Part shown: in pieces, positions 1 through 7,750 of the stretch | How the letters are laid out: every line of letters starts with the position of its first letter | Numbering within the stretch: position 1 is the stretch's first letter | Assembly: GCA_022827905.1 (NCBI GenBank) | Contig: JAJEIQ010000027.1 | Location: forward strand, 1 to 64,000 | Direction of reading: 5' to 3' | Length of the DNA stretch: 64,000 nt | From: Pseudomonadales bacterium | GTDB lineage: Bacteria; Pseudomonadota; Gammaproteobacteria; Pseudomonadales; Azotimanducaceae | The notes under the pieces: generated by a model | Seen by the model: the letters and a program-made list of their open reading frames with translations, nothing else | Database searches by the model: none | What the model was told of the DNA's origin: nothing | Made by a program: the position numbers and the translations under genes

Positions 1-15
1 CCTCCAAGGGCCGCC

Positions 16-31
16 CTCCGCTTGCGCGGAG
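16..31. terminator. Hairpin near the window edge, possible terminator of an upstream gene
   Basis: A perfect 6-bp stem (CTCCGC / GCGGAG) with a TTGC loop lies in the non-coding lead-in (1-225). No U-tract follows, so a rho-independent terminator is uncertain. I see no gene in 1-225. Confidence 0.3.
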
Positions 32-225
32 CGCCCGGAGGGACCATCATCAGCGCTCAAACCAACCCCCGGAGACCGGCCCGGCAGGACTTCCCCGCAA
101 CCCCCTTCCTTCAGGCTCATTTCCATATTGGAAAACACTCCCGCCGCCCCCACGCGGGTAGTGGCTCATCGAGCCGTCCGGCAACAAGCTATAGTAGGCG
201 CCTTGCGTTGCGCATCGGATCGCTC

Positions 226-1956
226 ATGATCATTCTCGGCCTCTCCGGCGCCCTCGGCCACGATCCATCCGCGGCGCTGCTCGTGGACGGCGAGTTGGTG
301 GCAGCGGCCGAGGAGGAGCGCTTCGTGCGCGACAAGCACGCCAAGAACCGCATGGCGGTCGAGGCGGCCCGCTATTGCCTGGAGGCGGCTGGCCTTGGCG
401 GGGGGGATGTCGATGCCGTTGCTTTTCCCTATGCGCCCATCAGCCTCGCCAGCGCGGCTCGTTGGCGCTACGCCCAGCGGCATTGGTATGCGCCGGATCG
501 GGCGCTTGATGCGCTGGCCAACGGCAACCGTCGCTTTCGGCGCAATCGCCGCCGGGTGATGGAAGCGGGGCAACGTCTCGGCATCGACTGGTCAAAGACC
601 GAGTTCGTCCCCGTGGAGCACCATCTCGCCCATGCCGCCAGCGCCTACCATTGCAGTGGCTTTGCCGAGAAGACGGCCATCATGGGGGTGGACGGCAAGG
701 GCGAGTACGCCACCACCTTCTTCGGTTACGGCGAGAACGGGCGCATTCACGGCATTCGGCAGTTCTACGATCCGGACTCGTTGAGCGGCGTGTACGGCGC
801 GATGACCGAGTACCTCGGCTTTGAGATGCTCGACGGGGAGTACAAGGTCATGGGGATGGCGCCCTACGGCGACCCTCGGCGCTTCGACTTCTCCCGGCTC
901 ATCCGGCCGCGGGGCGACGGCTTCCGAGTCAACGCGCGCTATGTCAACACGGTGGGCCTGCGGCGCTACAAAGAGAACGGTGTGGGCTACTACTTCAGTC
1001 CCAAGCTGGTCGAGTGGCTCGGGCCGAAGCGGCGGGATGACGCCGCTGACGAGCCCTACATCCACTACGCCGCGGCTATGCAGCGGCTGTTTGAGGATTG
1101 GTGCCTGAAGCTGCTCGAAACCCACTTGGGCGGCCTATTGCGGGAGACCGGCAAGCTGGCCTTTGCCGGCGGCGGGGCGCTGAACGTCAAGCTCAACCAG
1201 CGCATCGTGGCGCTGGAGCACGTAGATGAACTATTCGTGCAGCCGGCCGCCGGGGATTCCGGCACTTCCCTGGGCGCCGCCGCCCACGTCGCTGCTGAAC
1301 GGGGCGAGCGGCTGGACCGAATGACCCACGTCTTCCTCGGCCCGGAATACGGCAACGACGATTGCGGGGCCGTGCTCGACGCTGCCGCTGACGCGGTCGA
1401 GTATCGCGCCTTGGACGACGTGCCCGAAGAGGCCGCGGCGCTCATCGCTGCCGGTCACCCGGTGGCCTGGTTTCAGGGCCGCATGGAGTTCGGCCCCCGC
1501 GCCCTTGGCGCCCGCAGCATCCTCGGCTGCCCCAGCGTGCCGGGCATGGCCGACCGCATCAACGAGCAAATCAAGTTCCGCGAGCGCTGGCGCCCGTTCT
1601 GCCCGAGCGTGCTCGACCGGGTGGCGCCGGAGATCATCGGCAGCCGCCATCCGGCGCCCTTCATGACCATTACCTTTGACGTGGCAGAAGCTTGGAAGGC
1701 GCGCATCCCGGAGGTGGTGCACGAGGACGGCACGGCGCGGGTGCAGGTCGTCGAACCCGAGGCCCACCCCCGCTACTATGCGTTGCTCGAAGCCTTGGAG
1801 CGGTTGACTGGCAATGCCGTGGTGCTGAACACCTCGCTGAACCGGCGCGGCGAACCGATGGTCTGTTCGCCGGCGGATGCCCTGGACATGTTTCTAGGCT
1901 CCGGCCTGCAGTTCTTGGTGATGGAAGACTTCCTGGTGACCAAGCGCCGTGGCTGA
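226..1956 (+). CDS. NodU/CmcH-family carbamoyltransferase
   Basis: This 576-residue protein matches the carbamoyltransferase family that moves a carbamoyl group from carbamoyl phosphate onto sugar or antibiotic hydroxyls. The N-terminal half shows HHLAHAASAYHCSGF (the HxxHA metal-site motif) and GVDGKGEYATTFFG. The C-terminal YrdC-like half shows GGGALNVKLNQRI, EFGPRALGARSIL and VLNTSLNRRGEPMV. An upstream in-frame extension to position 22 exists, but I chose the ATG at 226 because the family begins with the short strand MIILGLSGALGHDPSAALL. The gene overlaps the next glycosyltransferase by 8 bp, so the two are probably co-translated. In Pseudomonas a similar pair (carbamoyltransferase and glycosyltransferase) decorates heptose in the LPS core; that role here is inference from context. 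Confidence 0.9.
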   Translation: MIILGLSGALGHDPSAALLVDGELVAAAEEERFVRDKHAKNRMAVEAARYCLEAAGLGGGDVDAVAFPYAPISLASAARWRYAQRHWYAPDRALDALANGNRRFRRNRRRVMEAGQRLGIDWSKTEFVPVEHHLAHAASAYHCSGFAEKTAIMGVDGKGEYATTFFGYGENGRIHGIRQFYDPDSLSGVYGAMTEYLGFEMLDGEYKVMGMAPYGDPRRFDFSRLIRPRGDGFRVNARYVNTVGLRRYKENGVGYYFSPKLVEWLGPKRRDDAADEPYIHYAAAMQRLFEDWCLKLLETHLGGLLRETGKLAFAGGGALNVKLNQRIVALEHVDELFVQPAAGDSGTSLGAAAHVAAERGERLDRMTHVFLGPEYGNDDCGAVLDAAADAVEYRALDDVPEEAAALIAAGHPVAWFQGRMEFGPRALGARSILGCPSVPGMADRINEQIKFRERWRPFCPSVLDRVAPEIIGSRHPAPFMTITFDVAEAWKARIPEVVHEDGTARVQVVEPEAHPRYYALLEALERLTGNAVVLNTSLNRRGEPMVCSPADALDMFLGSGLQFLVMEDFLVTKRRG

Positions 1957-3064
1957 ACCCGCCTTCAACCAGTTGATCCAGATCTGCCCCAACGACGGCC
2001 CGCCCTTCCTCGACATCATCCGCGTATACCGCGAGGCGGCACACCGCCTCGGGCTCGGCGGGGCGGACTATTTCCTGAGCCCCCGCACGAAACAAACCGC
2101 ATTGGAGCGAGGGCATCCTGCCCTCGCAATTCCTGGGACTGAGAGCGTTCCCCTGCGAGGCAGTGCAGCGAACGCTCCTAGTCACGGGGATGCGCACTAC
2201 CTCGACTGCGACGACCTCAAGAACACCGCCGCCCTAGCGCGCCGATTGCGCCATGCCCTGCCCGATACCGGCGACAGCCTGGTGGTCTGCCATCGCTACC
2301 GGGCCTACAAGTCCTTCGTGGCGACCGGCCTCGACGCCGCCCGCCTAGTCGCCGTGGCCCACGAATACGGCTTCCTTCGACGCCGCCGGCGCCGTTGGGC
2401 CCGGCGTCTGTCCCGGCGCGACGCCCTCTTCGCCGGCGTCTCCCCCGGCGTGGCGGAGGAACTTAAGGAAGCCGTCGGCAGCGCCCTGGTCTGGCCCAAC
2501 GCCTTGGACCTCGACGCCTTGGATCCCCTTGACCGCACGGCCGCCCGCCAGGCGCTCGCCCTGCCGCGGGAAGGTTTGGTCATTGGCGTGGTTGGGCGCC
2601 TGCATTACAAAAAACGCCCGGAGCTGGCCCTGGAGGCATTCCGCCTATTCCTGGAACGGACCGGTGAGCGCAACGCCCACTTGGCGTTCGTCGGCGATGG
2701 CGCACTGCGCGAGCGCCTCGAACTGAGCAGCCGGGACCTGCCAGTGACATTCGCCGGTTTCACGCCCGGGGCGGCGCGGTTCATGAAGGCCTTTGACGCC
2801 CTGCTGATGGCCTCAAGCAACGAGCCCTTCGGGATGGTGCTGCTGGAAGCCATGGCGGCAGGCGTCCCCGTAGTCACCCCCCGGCAACCCGGACCACTCT
2901 GCATCCTCGCGGACCTAGGCCACTACTTCGACGGCTCCGAACCCCAAGCCATCGCCGCCGCCATGCAAGCCGCCCTCGAAGCACCGCCCGGAGAAGGCCG
3001 GGAAAGGGCGCAACGAGAGTTTTCCGTCGCCGCCGTGGCCGAGCGGCTTGAGGCGCTTCTGTAA
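1949..3064 (+). CDS. GT4-family glycosyltransferase (with in-frame repeat insertion)
   Basis: A 371-residue group 1 (GT-B fold) glycosyltransferase that probably adds a sugar to LPS core or a related surface glycan. The C-terminal nucleotide-sugar domain shows GRLHYKKRPELALEAF (around residue 216) and SNEPFGMVLLEAMAAGVP (around 291), which contains the E-x7-E motif. Translation starts at GTG 1949, overlapping the end of the carbamoyltransferase. Residues about 53-77 (TALERGHPALAIPGTE and the following stretch) are encoded by a palindromic repeat like those at 34.5 and 38.5 kb; they look unlike family sequence and probably form an inserted surface loop. Whether the enzyme still works is unknown. 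Confidence 0.85.
   Translation: MAEPAFNQLIQICPNDGPPFLDIIRVYREAAHRLGLGGADYFLSPRTKQTALERGHPALAIPGTESVPLRGSAANAPSHGDAHYLDCDDLKNTAALARRLRHALPDTGDSLVVCHRYRAYKSFVATGLDAARLVAVAHEYGFLRRRRRRWARRLSRRDALFAGVSPGVAEELKEAVGSALVWPNALDLDALDPLDRTAARQALALPREGLVIGVVGRLHYKKRPELALEAFRLFLERTGERNAHLAFVGDGALRERLELSSRDLPVTFAGFTPGAARFMKAFDALLMASSNEPFGMVLLEAMAAGVPVVTPRQPGPLCILADLGHYFDGSEPQAIAAAMQAALEAPPGEGRERAQREFSVAAVAERLEALL
2107..2177. repeat. REP-like palindromic repeat inside the glycosyltransferase gene
   Basis: The 21-bp palindrome GCGAGGGCATCCTGCCCTCGC (2107-2127, written here as GCGAGGGCA-TCC-TGCCCTCGC) is followed by a second inverted repeat, GAGCGTTC (2143-2150) with GAACGCTC (2170-2177). The first palindrome differs by one central base from the intergenic units at 34534, 38511 and 38551. 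The insertion keeps the reading frame open. Confidence 0.8.
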
Positions 3065-3112
3065 AAACTGCGTTTGGCGATGGCCCGATGCCGTTTGGCG
3101 CAATCTGAACCC

Positions 3113-4990
3113 TCAGGCTTTCGCTCCCCTGAGCAAGGCTACCTTTTCCTGTAGAACATTGGCCGTGACGCCCTCCGGCTGCAAGGCCTCGCCGGCCACC
3201 ACCTGCACCCGGCTCCAGAAGCGGCTCGGATTGCGGAAGGCACCGGCCTTGCGGCTGAAGAAGCTGCCCCAGAGGCCGCGCAGGGCCATGGGTATCACCG
3301 GTGCCGGGGTTTCGCGCAGGATGCGTTCGATGCCCGGGCGGAAGGCGTCGATTTCGCCGTCGCTGGTGAGCTGGCCTTCCGGGAAGATGCACAGCAGGTC
3401 GCCGGCGGCGAGTGCCTCGCGGATCTCGCGGAAGGCCGCCTCGAAGGTGTCTTGGTCCGCACTGCGGCCAGTGATCGGGATGGCGCGGCCGGTGCGAAAG
3501 ATGAAGTTGAGCACCGGCAGGTCGTAGATGGGCTTGAACATCACAAAGCGAATGGGACGGCGCACGGCCCCGGCGAGCAGCAGCGCATCCACGTAGCTCA
3601 CGTGGTTGCAGACGAGCACCGCTGCGCCCCGCTCCGGCACCCGCTCCAGCCCCTCGTGGGCCACCCGGTACATGGTGTGCGAGAGCAGCCACACCATAAA
3701 GCGCATGGCGAACTCCGGCACTTGGTGGAAGATGAAGCCGGCCACGGCGATGTTGGCGATGGCCACGGCCAGCAGCAGGGTCGGAATGGAGAAGCCGAAG
3801 ACGGCCAGCCAGAGGATGGCCAGGCCCGCGCCCACCACCATGAACAGCGAGTTGAGCACGTTGGCGGCGGCGATGATGCGCGCCCGCCGTTCTTCGGGCG
3901 TGCGGTGTTGGATCAGGGCTTGCAGGGGAACCACGAACAGGCCACCGAACAGGCCGAGCAGCAGCAGGTCCACGAGCAGCCGAATGCTGCCGCCGCCGAC
4001 TAGGAAGGCGCCGGCAGTGCGCAGGCCCTCGCCTTCGATCGCCTCGATGGCGAAGTAGGCGTCGATTCCGGCGATGCTAAGCCCGAGTGCGCCGAACGGC
4101 ACCAAGCCGATCTCGATGCGTCGCCGGGACAGTTTTTCACAGGCGAGCGATCCCAAGGCCACCGCCACGGTGAACACGGTGAGGATCAGCGTCACCACGG
4201 TCGGCCCACCGGCCAGATGCACGCGCGCCAAGTTCGGAATCTGCGCCAGGTACACGCCGCCGAGCAGCCAAAACCAGGAGATGCCCAGTATGGAAAGGAA
4301 CACGCTGCGCTGTAGCCTGGCCAACCTCATGAGGCGCAAAGTCTCCGTGATGGGGTTCCATCCGATCGGCTGATCGGGGTCGTTGGCGGGGGCGTCCGGG
4401 ATGTGGCGGCTGGCCAAGTACCCGGCTACGGCGACGCTTGCCACCAAGACGAACAGCCCCAGGGAGAGGCCCGTCCCGCCGCCGATCAGGCTGCCCACCA
4501 GCGTGCCGAGCAGGATGGCGACGAAGGTGCCCATCTCCACCAAGCCGTTGCCGCCCACCAGCTCGGTCTCATGCAGGTGCTGCGGCAGGATCGAGAACTT
4601 CAAGGGGCCGAAGAAAGTGGACTGCACGCCAAACAAAAACAGCACGGCCAGCATGGCGGCGGCATTTTGCAAGCACAGCGACAATCCCGCCAGCACGGCG
4701 ACGGCAATCTCGAAGACCTTGATGCGGCGGATCAAGCGGGATTTCTCGTACTTGTCGGCAATCTGCCCGGCGGTGGCGGAGAACAGGAAGAAGGGCAGCA
4801 CGAACAGCCCCGCAGCGGCGTTCACGGCGAAATCCGCCGATTCGGCGGCAACGATGCCGCCGTAAACGAACATCACCGATAGGGCCGCCTTGAACAGATT
4901 GTCGTTGAACGCGCCGAAAAACTGGGTGATGAACAACGGTGCCATGCGGCGCGTTGCGAGCAATTGGAATTGGCCTTGGGGTTCGACCAT
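3113..4990 (-). CDS. LplT-like MFS lysophospholipid flippase fused to PlsC-type acyltransferase
   Basis: A 625-residue membrane protein. Residues about 1-420 form a major facilitator domain with the LplT-type opening ITQFFGAFNDNLFKAAL and roughly 12 hydrophobic segments. The C-terminal 200 residues form a glycerolipid acyltransferase with the HX4D motif (NHVSYVDALLL) and the substrate motif FPEGQLTSDGE. The expected role is flipping lysophospholipid across the inner membrane and re-acylating it. The acyl-ACP synthetase domain found in Aas is absent. I chose ATG 4990 (MVEPQGQFQLLATRR) because the 32-residue upstream extension is low in complexity and unlike the family. It is convergent with the glycosyltransferase and divergent from the oxidoreductase at 5137. 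Confidence 0.85.
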   Translation of the reverse strand: MVEPQGQFQLLATRRMAPLFITQFFGAFNDNLFKAALSVMFVYGGIVAAESADFAVNAAAGLFVLPFFLFSATAGQIADKYEKSRLIRRIKVFEIAVAVLAGLSLCLQNAAAMLAVLFLFGVQSTFFGPLKFSILPQHLHETELVGGNGLVEMGTFVAILLGTLVGSLIGGGTGLSLGLFVLVASVAVAGYLASRHIPDAPANDPDQPIGWNPITETLRLMRLARLQRSVFLSILGISWFWLLGGVYLAQIPNLARVHLAGGPTVVTLILTVFTVAVALGSLACEKLSRRRIEIGLVPFGALGLSIAGIDAYFAIEAIEGEGLRTAGAFLVGGGSIRLLVDLLLLGLFGGLFVVPLQALIQHRTPEERRARIIAAANVLNSLFMVVGAGLAILWLAVFGFSIPTLLLAVAIANIAVAGFIFHQVPEFAMRFMVWLLSHTMYRVAHEGLERVPERGAAVLVCNHVSYVDALLLAGAVRRPIRFVMFKPIYDLPVLNFIFRTGRAIPITGRSADQDTFEAAFREIREALAAGDLLCIFPEGQLTSDGEIDAFRPGIERILRETPAPVIPMALRGLWGSFFSRKAGAFRNPSRFWSRVQVVAGEALQPEGVTANVLQEKVALLRGAKA

Positions 4991-5136
4991 GCGGATGCCG
5001 TTGTGGTGAGCGCTGCGACCATAACCCAGATTGCGCAACGAGGTGTAGCGGCTCGTTCCCGCACCGTCCGGTTGATGGCGGCCCACGAGGGAATTGGCTA
5101 AGCTGCCGTTCCATTTTGCAATCGAGAGGTGCCGCT

Positions 5137-6150
5137 GTGGAAAACCGCCAGATCGTCATTCAGTCGCTGCCCGAAGGCCAGCTCCGGGAGGACAACTTCG
5201 CCTTGCGGACCGAGGCCGCGCCGGTGCCTGGTGACGGCGAAGTGCTGTGCCGCACCTTGGCGCTGACCGTCGGCGCCGGGCAACGGGCCGGTCTGCAGGG
5301 CAGCGCCAGCTACGCCGGCGCGCCGAAGGCGGGCGTCCTGATGGGTGGCAGTGGCGTGGCGCGGGTGGAGGCATCCAACGCGGACGCCGTCACGGTGGGC
5401 GATCTGGTCACCTGCCAAACCGGTTGGCAGGACTATTCCGCCCATGCCGCCAAGTCGGTTCAAGTGGTCGCGCCGGCCGACGGTCCGGGCGGCGACCCGG
5501 CGCATCATCTGGGGGTGTACGGCACCAACGGGCTCACCGCCTACTTCGGACTGTTCGACCTAGGCGGGCCCCAGGTCGGGGACACCCTGGTGGTTTCAGC
5601 AGCGGCGGGCTCCGTCGGGCACTTGGTCGGCCAAATGGCCAAGATCAGCGGCTGCCGGACCGTCGGCGTCACCGGCAGCGACGAAAAATGCCAACGGCTC
5701 ACGGACGAACTCGGCTTCGACGCCGCGGTGAATCACCGCTCGCCGGATTTCCGGCACGAATTCCGGGACGCCTGCGCCGACGGCATCGGCATCTACTTCG
5801 ACAACACCGGCGGCGACATTCTCGGTGCCGCCTTGCGGCGCATGAAGCGGGGCGGACGCATCGTCTGCTGCGGCGTCGTTTCCCAATACGACACCAGCAA
5901 CCCGGCGCCGGGGCCGCGCGGTGTGCCGGGGCTGTTGATCAACAACCGGGTGCGCATGGAAGGCTTCTTGGTCTTCGACTACCTGGCCCGCTACGGCGAG
6001 GCGCGGGCCAAGATGAGGGGTTGGGTGGAGTCGGGCGATCTCAAGCCCATGCAGGACGAGTTCCGCGGACTTGAGGAAGCCCCCCGCGCTTTCGTTGATC
6101 TGCTGGCGGGCGGCAACGTGGGCACCCGCATCGTACGGATTGCGGAGTGA
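5137..6150 (+). CDS. NADP-dependent oxidoreductase, medium-chain (CurA / leukotriene B4 dehydrogenase-like)
   Basis: A 337-residue zinc-independent medium-chain reductase that probably reduces the double bond of enones or alkenals with NADPH. The cofactor-binding segment SAAAGSVGHLVGQMAKISGC and the family motif YFDNTGGDILGAAL are visible, as is NNRVRMEGFLVFDY near the C terminus. Start: GTG 5137 is preceded by a GAGAGG ribosome-binding site; the open frame extends further upstream without homology. It is a distant paralogue of the gene at 44417-45436. Substrate unknown. Confidence 0.85.
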   Translation: MENRQIVIQSLPEGQLREDNFALRTEAAPVPGDGEVLCRTLALTVGAGQRAGLQGSASYAGAPKAGVLMGGSGVARVEASNADAVTVGDLVTCQTGWQDYSAHAAKSVQVVAPADGPGGDPAHHLGVYGTNGLTAYFGLFDLGGPQVGDTLVVSAAAGSVGHLVGQMAKISGCRTVGVTGSDEKCQRLTDELGFDAAVNHRSPDFRHEFRDACADGIGIYFDNTGGDILGAALRRMKRGGRIVCCGVVSQYDTSNPAPGPRGVPGLLINNRVRMEGFLVFDYLARYGEARAKMRGWVESGDLKPMQDEFRGLEEAPRAFVDLLAGGNVGTRIVRIAE

Positions 6151-6224
6151 AGTGATGGGAGGGCGGAGTTTCGCGCAGCGAAACTCCAAACGCGACCGTC
6201 AGGTCGCGCACCCGCATCGTACGG
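6122..6224. repeat. 17-bp direct repeat flanking a hairpin block
   Basis: GCACCCGCATCGTACGG occurs at 6122-6138, at the end of the oxidoreductase gene, and again at 6208-6224 in the intergenic region, with two palindromes between. This looks like a short insertion that duplicated the gene end, or a slippage event. Confidence 0.7.
6165..6208. terminator. Two strong hairpins between convergent genes
   Basis: GGAGTTTCGC-GCA-GCGAAACTCC (6165-6187, perfect 10-bp stem) is followed by CGCGACC-GTCA-GGTCGCG (6191-6208, 7-bp stem). They lie between the convergent genes ending at 6150 and 6243, so a bidirectional terminator is plausible, although no U-tract is present. They may also be a REP-type element. 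Confidence 0.5.
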
Positions 6225-6242
6225 GTTTCGGACTGATTGCAG

Positions 6243-6776
6243 CTAGCCAGTTCGATCGAAGATCCGCTTGTAGCGCAGGGTCTTGCCCTTGCGCGGGTTG
6301 ATCGTCACCGACATCAGCAGAGTGCCGTCTCTCTGGACTTCCAAGCTGCGCTTCACCTTGCGTGTGGTGGATTCGTAGTTGGAGGTCAGCTTGCGCCGGG
6401 ACCATTGGCTGCGCATGCCACGATAGGCGCCGGGCCTGAGTTCCTCGCTGCCGACGCCTTGGTAGGTGAGCAGCAGGCTGTCGTCGAGCCGCTCAACGGT
6501 GAAGGCTTGGCAGCGCAGCATTTGCGGCGGTCCCGGGCTGCCGATCTCCGGCTCCGGGCCCGGTGAGCCAGTGGGCACGGGAATGCCGCCGACGCTGACG
6601 CTGGTGCTGAAATTTCCGCCGAGGCCTTCCCACCAGTGGCTGTTTGAATTGTCGGGCTGCACCGCCTCGGTGCGCTCGACGTTCAGCGCCCAAGCACCCA
6701 CCAAATCAAGCTCCCCGCCCCAGGCGGCGAGCGAAAACAGGGCGCACAGCGCCAGACTCAAGGCGCTTCGAATCAT
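6243..6776 (-). CDS. Small exported protein of unknown function
   Basis: A 177-residue protein with a clear signal peptide (MIRSALSLALCALFSLAAWG, cleavage near residue 20). The mature part opens with ELDLVGAWALNVERTEAVQP, a pattern seen in small periplasmic lipocalin-like proteins in which a modelled ligand-free tendency toward beta strands follows, and ends in a basic region (TLRYKRIFDRTG). I do not recognise a specific family. A Pro/Gly-rich loop (PVPTGSPGPEPEIGSPGPP) interrupts it. Start ATG 6776 is chosen for the signal peptide. It is divergent from glpS with only 23 bp between the starts, so the two share a promoter region. Confidence 0.65.
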   Translation of the reverse strand: MIRSALSLALCALFSLAAWGGELDLVGAWALNVERTEAVQPDNSNSHWWEGLGGNFSTSVSVGGIPVPTGSPGPEPEIGSPGPPQMLRCQAFTVERLDDSLLLTYQGVGSEELRPGAYRGMRSQWSRRKLTSNYESTTRKVKRSLEVQRDGTLLMSVTINPRKGKTLRYKRIFDRTG

Positions 6777-6799
6777 GGTTTGCAGTGTAGCATGGCCCC

Positions 6800-7750
6800 A
6801 TGCTGAACATCCGCGCACTCGATCTTGGGGGACCACAGGCCTTCAGCCACCGATTTGCCGAAGGCGCCATCACGGTGGTGCTCGGCCGCAACAACGCCGG
6901 TAAGACGCGGCTGGCGCGGGCAGTGGCCGGCTTGGATCCCTCACCGCCGGGCACCCTGTTCATCAACGGCAACGACGTCAGCGGCCTCAGTGCCCGGCGG
7001 CGGCGGGTGGGGCTGGTCTATCAGGCCTTCGTCAACTACCCAAACTGGAGCGTCTTCGACAACATCGCCTCTCCCTTGGCCGCAAAAGGCGGCAAGCGCA
7101 AAGAAAAAAGCGAGATAGCCCGCACCGTCAGGGCGTTGGCTGACCGACTGCAGATCGGCGAGCTGCTCGACCGTCGGCCCGAATCCCTGTCGGGAGGCCA
7201 GCAACAGCGGGTGGCCATCGCCCGGGCCCTCGCCCAGCAGGGGGACGTGCTGGTCATGGATGAGCCCTTGGTGAACCTGGACTACAAGCTGCGAGAGGAA
7301 CTGACGCTGCAACTGCGCGAGATTGTTCAGGCCGATGAACTGACGGTGCTCTACCTCACCTCGGACCCGAAGGATGCGTTCACGCTGGGCGATCAAGTGG
7401 TGCTGCTGCACGACCGCGCCAAACTGCAGAGCGGAACCCCCCTTGATCTGTACAACGCGCCGGTCTCGCCCGAGGCGGCGGACCTGATGAGCGACCCGGG
7501 CGTCAACCGCCTCGACGACCAAACGCTGGTGCGCCCGGAGCACCTGCGCCTCGCGCCGCAAGCGGACACCGACGTGCCCTTCGATGCCGAGGTCAACAGC
7601 GTCGAGACCAGTGGCGCGGAGACCTTCCTGCATTGCCGCGTCAACGAATCGGACTGCGTGGCCCGCCTGCCCGGCATGGTGCCGGTCGAGGCGGGCTCGA
7701 AGGTGCGCCTGTATGTCGGCCGGGATGACCTCATTCACATCGGCACTTGA
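6800..7750 (+). CDS. glpS: Glycerol-type ABC transporter ATP-binding protein GlpS
   Basis: A 316-residue MalK/UgpC-class ATPase with a C-terminal TOBE-like domain. Walker A is GRNNAGKT (29-36), the signature LSGGQ (130-134) is intact and Walker B is VLVMDEP (150-156). The switch histidine is replaced by Ser188 (YLTSDP), which fits GlpS of the rhizobial glycerol transporter GlpSTPQUV, where this position is also not His. The partner GlpT keeps His but has lost its signature, so the dimer would have one working ATP site. Its stop overlaps the glpT start (TTGA). The operon order S-T-P-Q-U supports the name; substrate (glycerol) is inferred from the family. Confidence 0.82.
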   Translation: MLNIRALDLGGPQAFSHRFAEGAITVVLGRNNAGKTRLARAVAGLDPSPPGTLFINGNDVSGLSARRRRVGLVYQAFVNYPNWSVFDNIASPLAAKGGKRKEKSEIARTVRALADRLQIGELLDRRPESLSGGQQQRVAIARALAQQGDVLVMDEPLVNLDYKLREELTLQLREIVQADELTVLYLTSDPKDAFTLGDQVVLLHDRAKLQSGTPLDLYNAPVSPEAADLMSDPGVNRLDDQTLVRPEHLRLAPQADTDVPFDAEVNSVETSGAETFLHCRVNESDCVARLPGMVPVEAGSKVRLYVGRDDLIHIGT

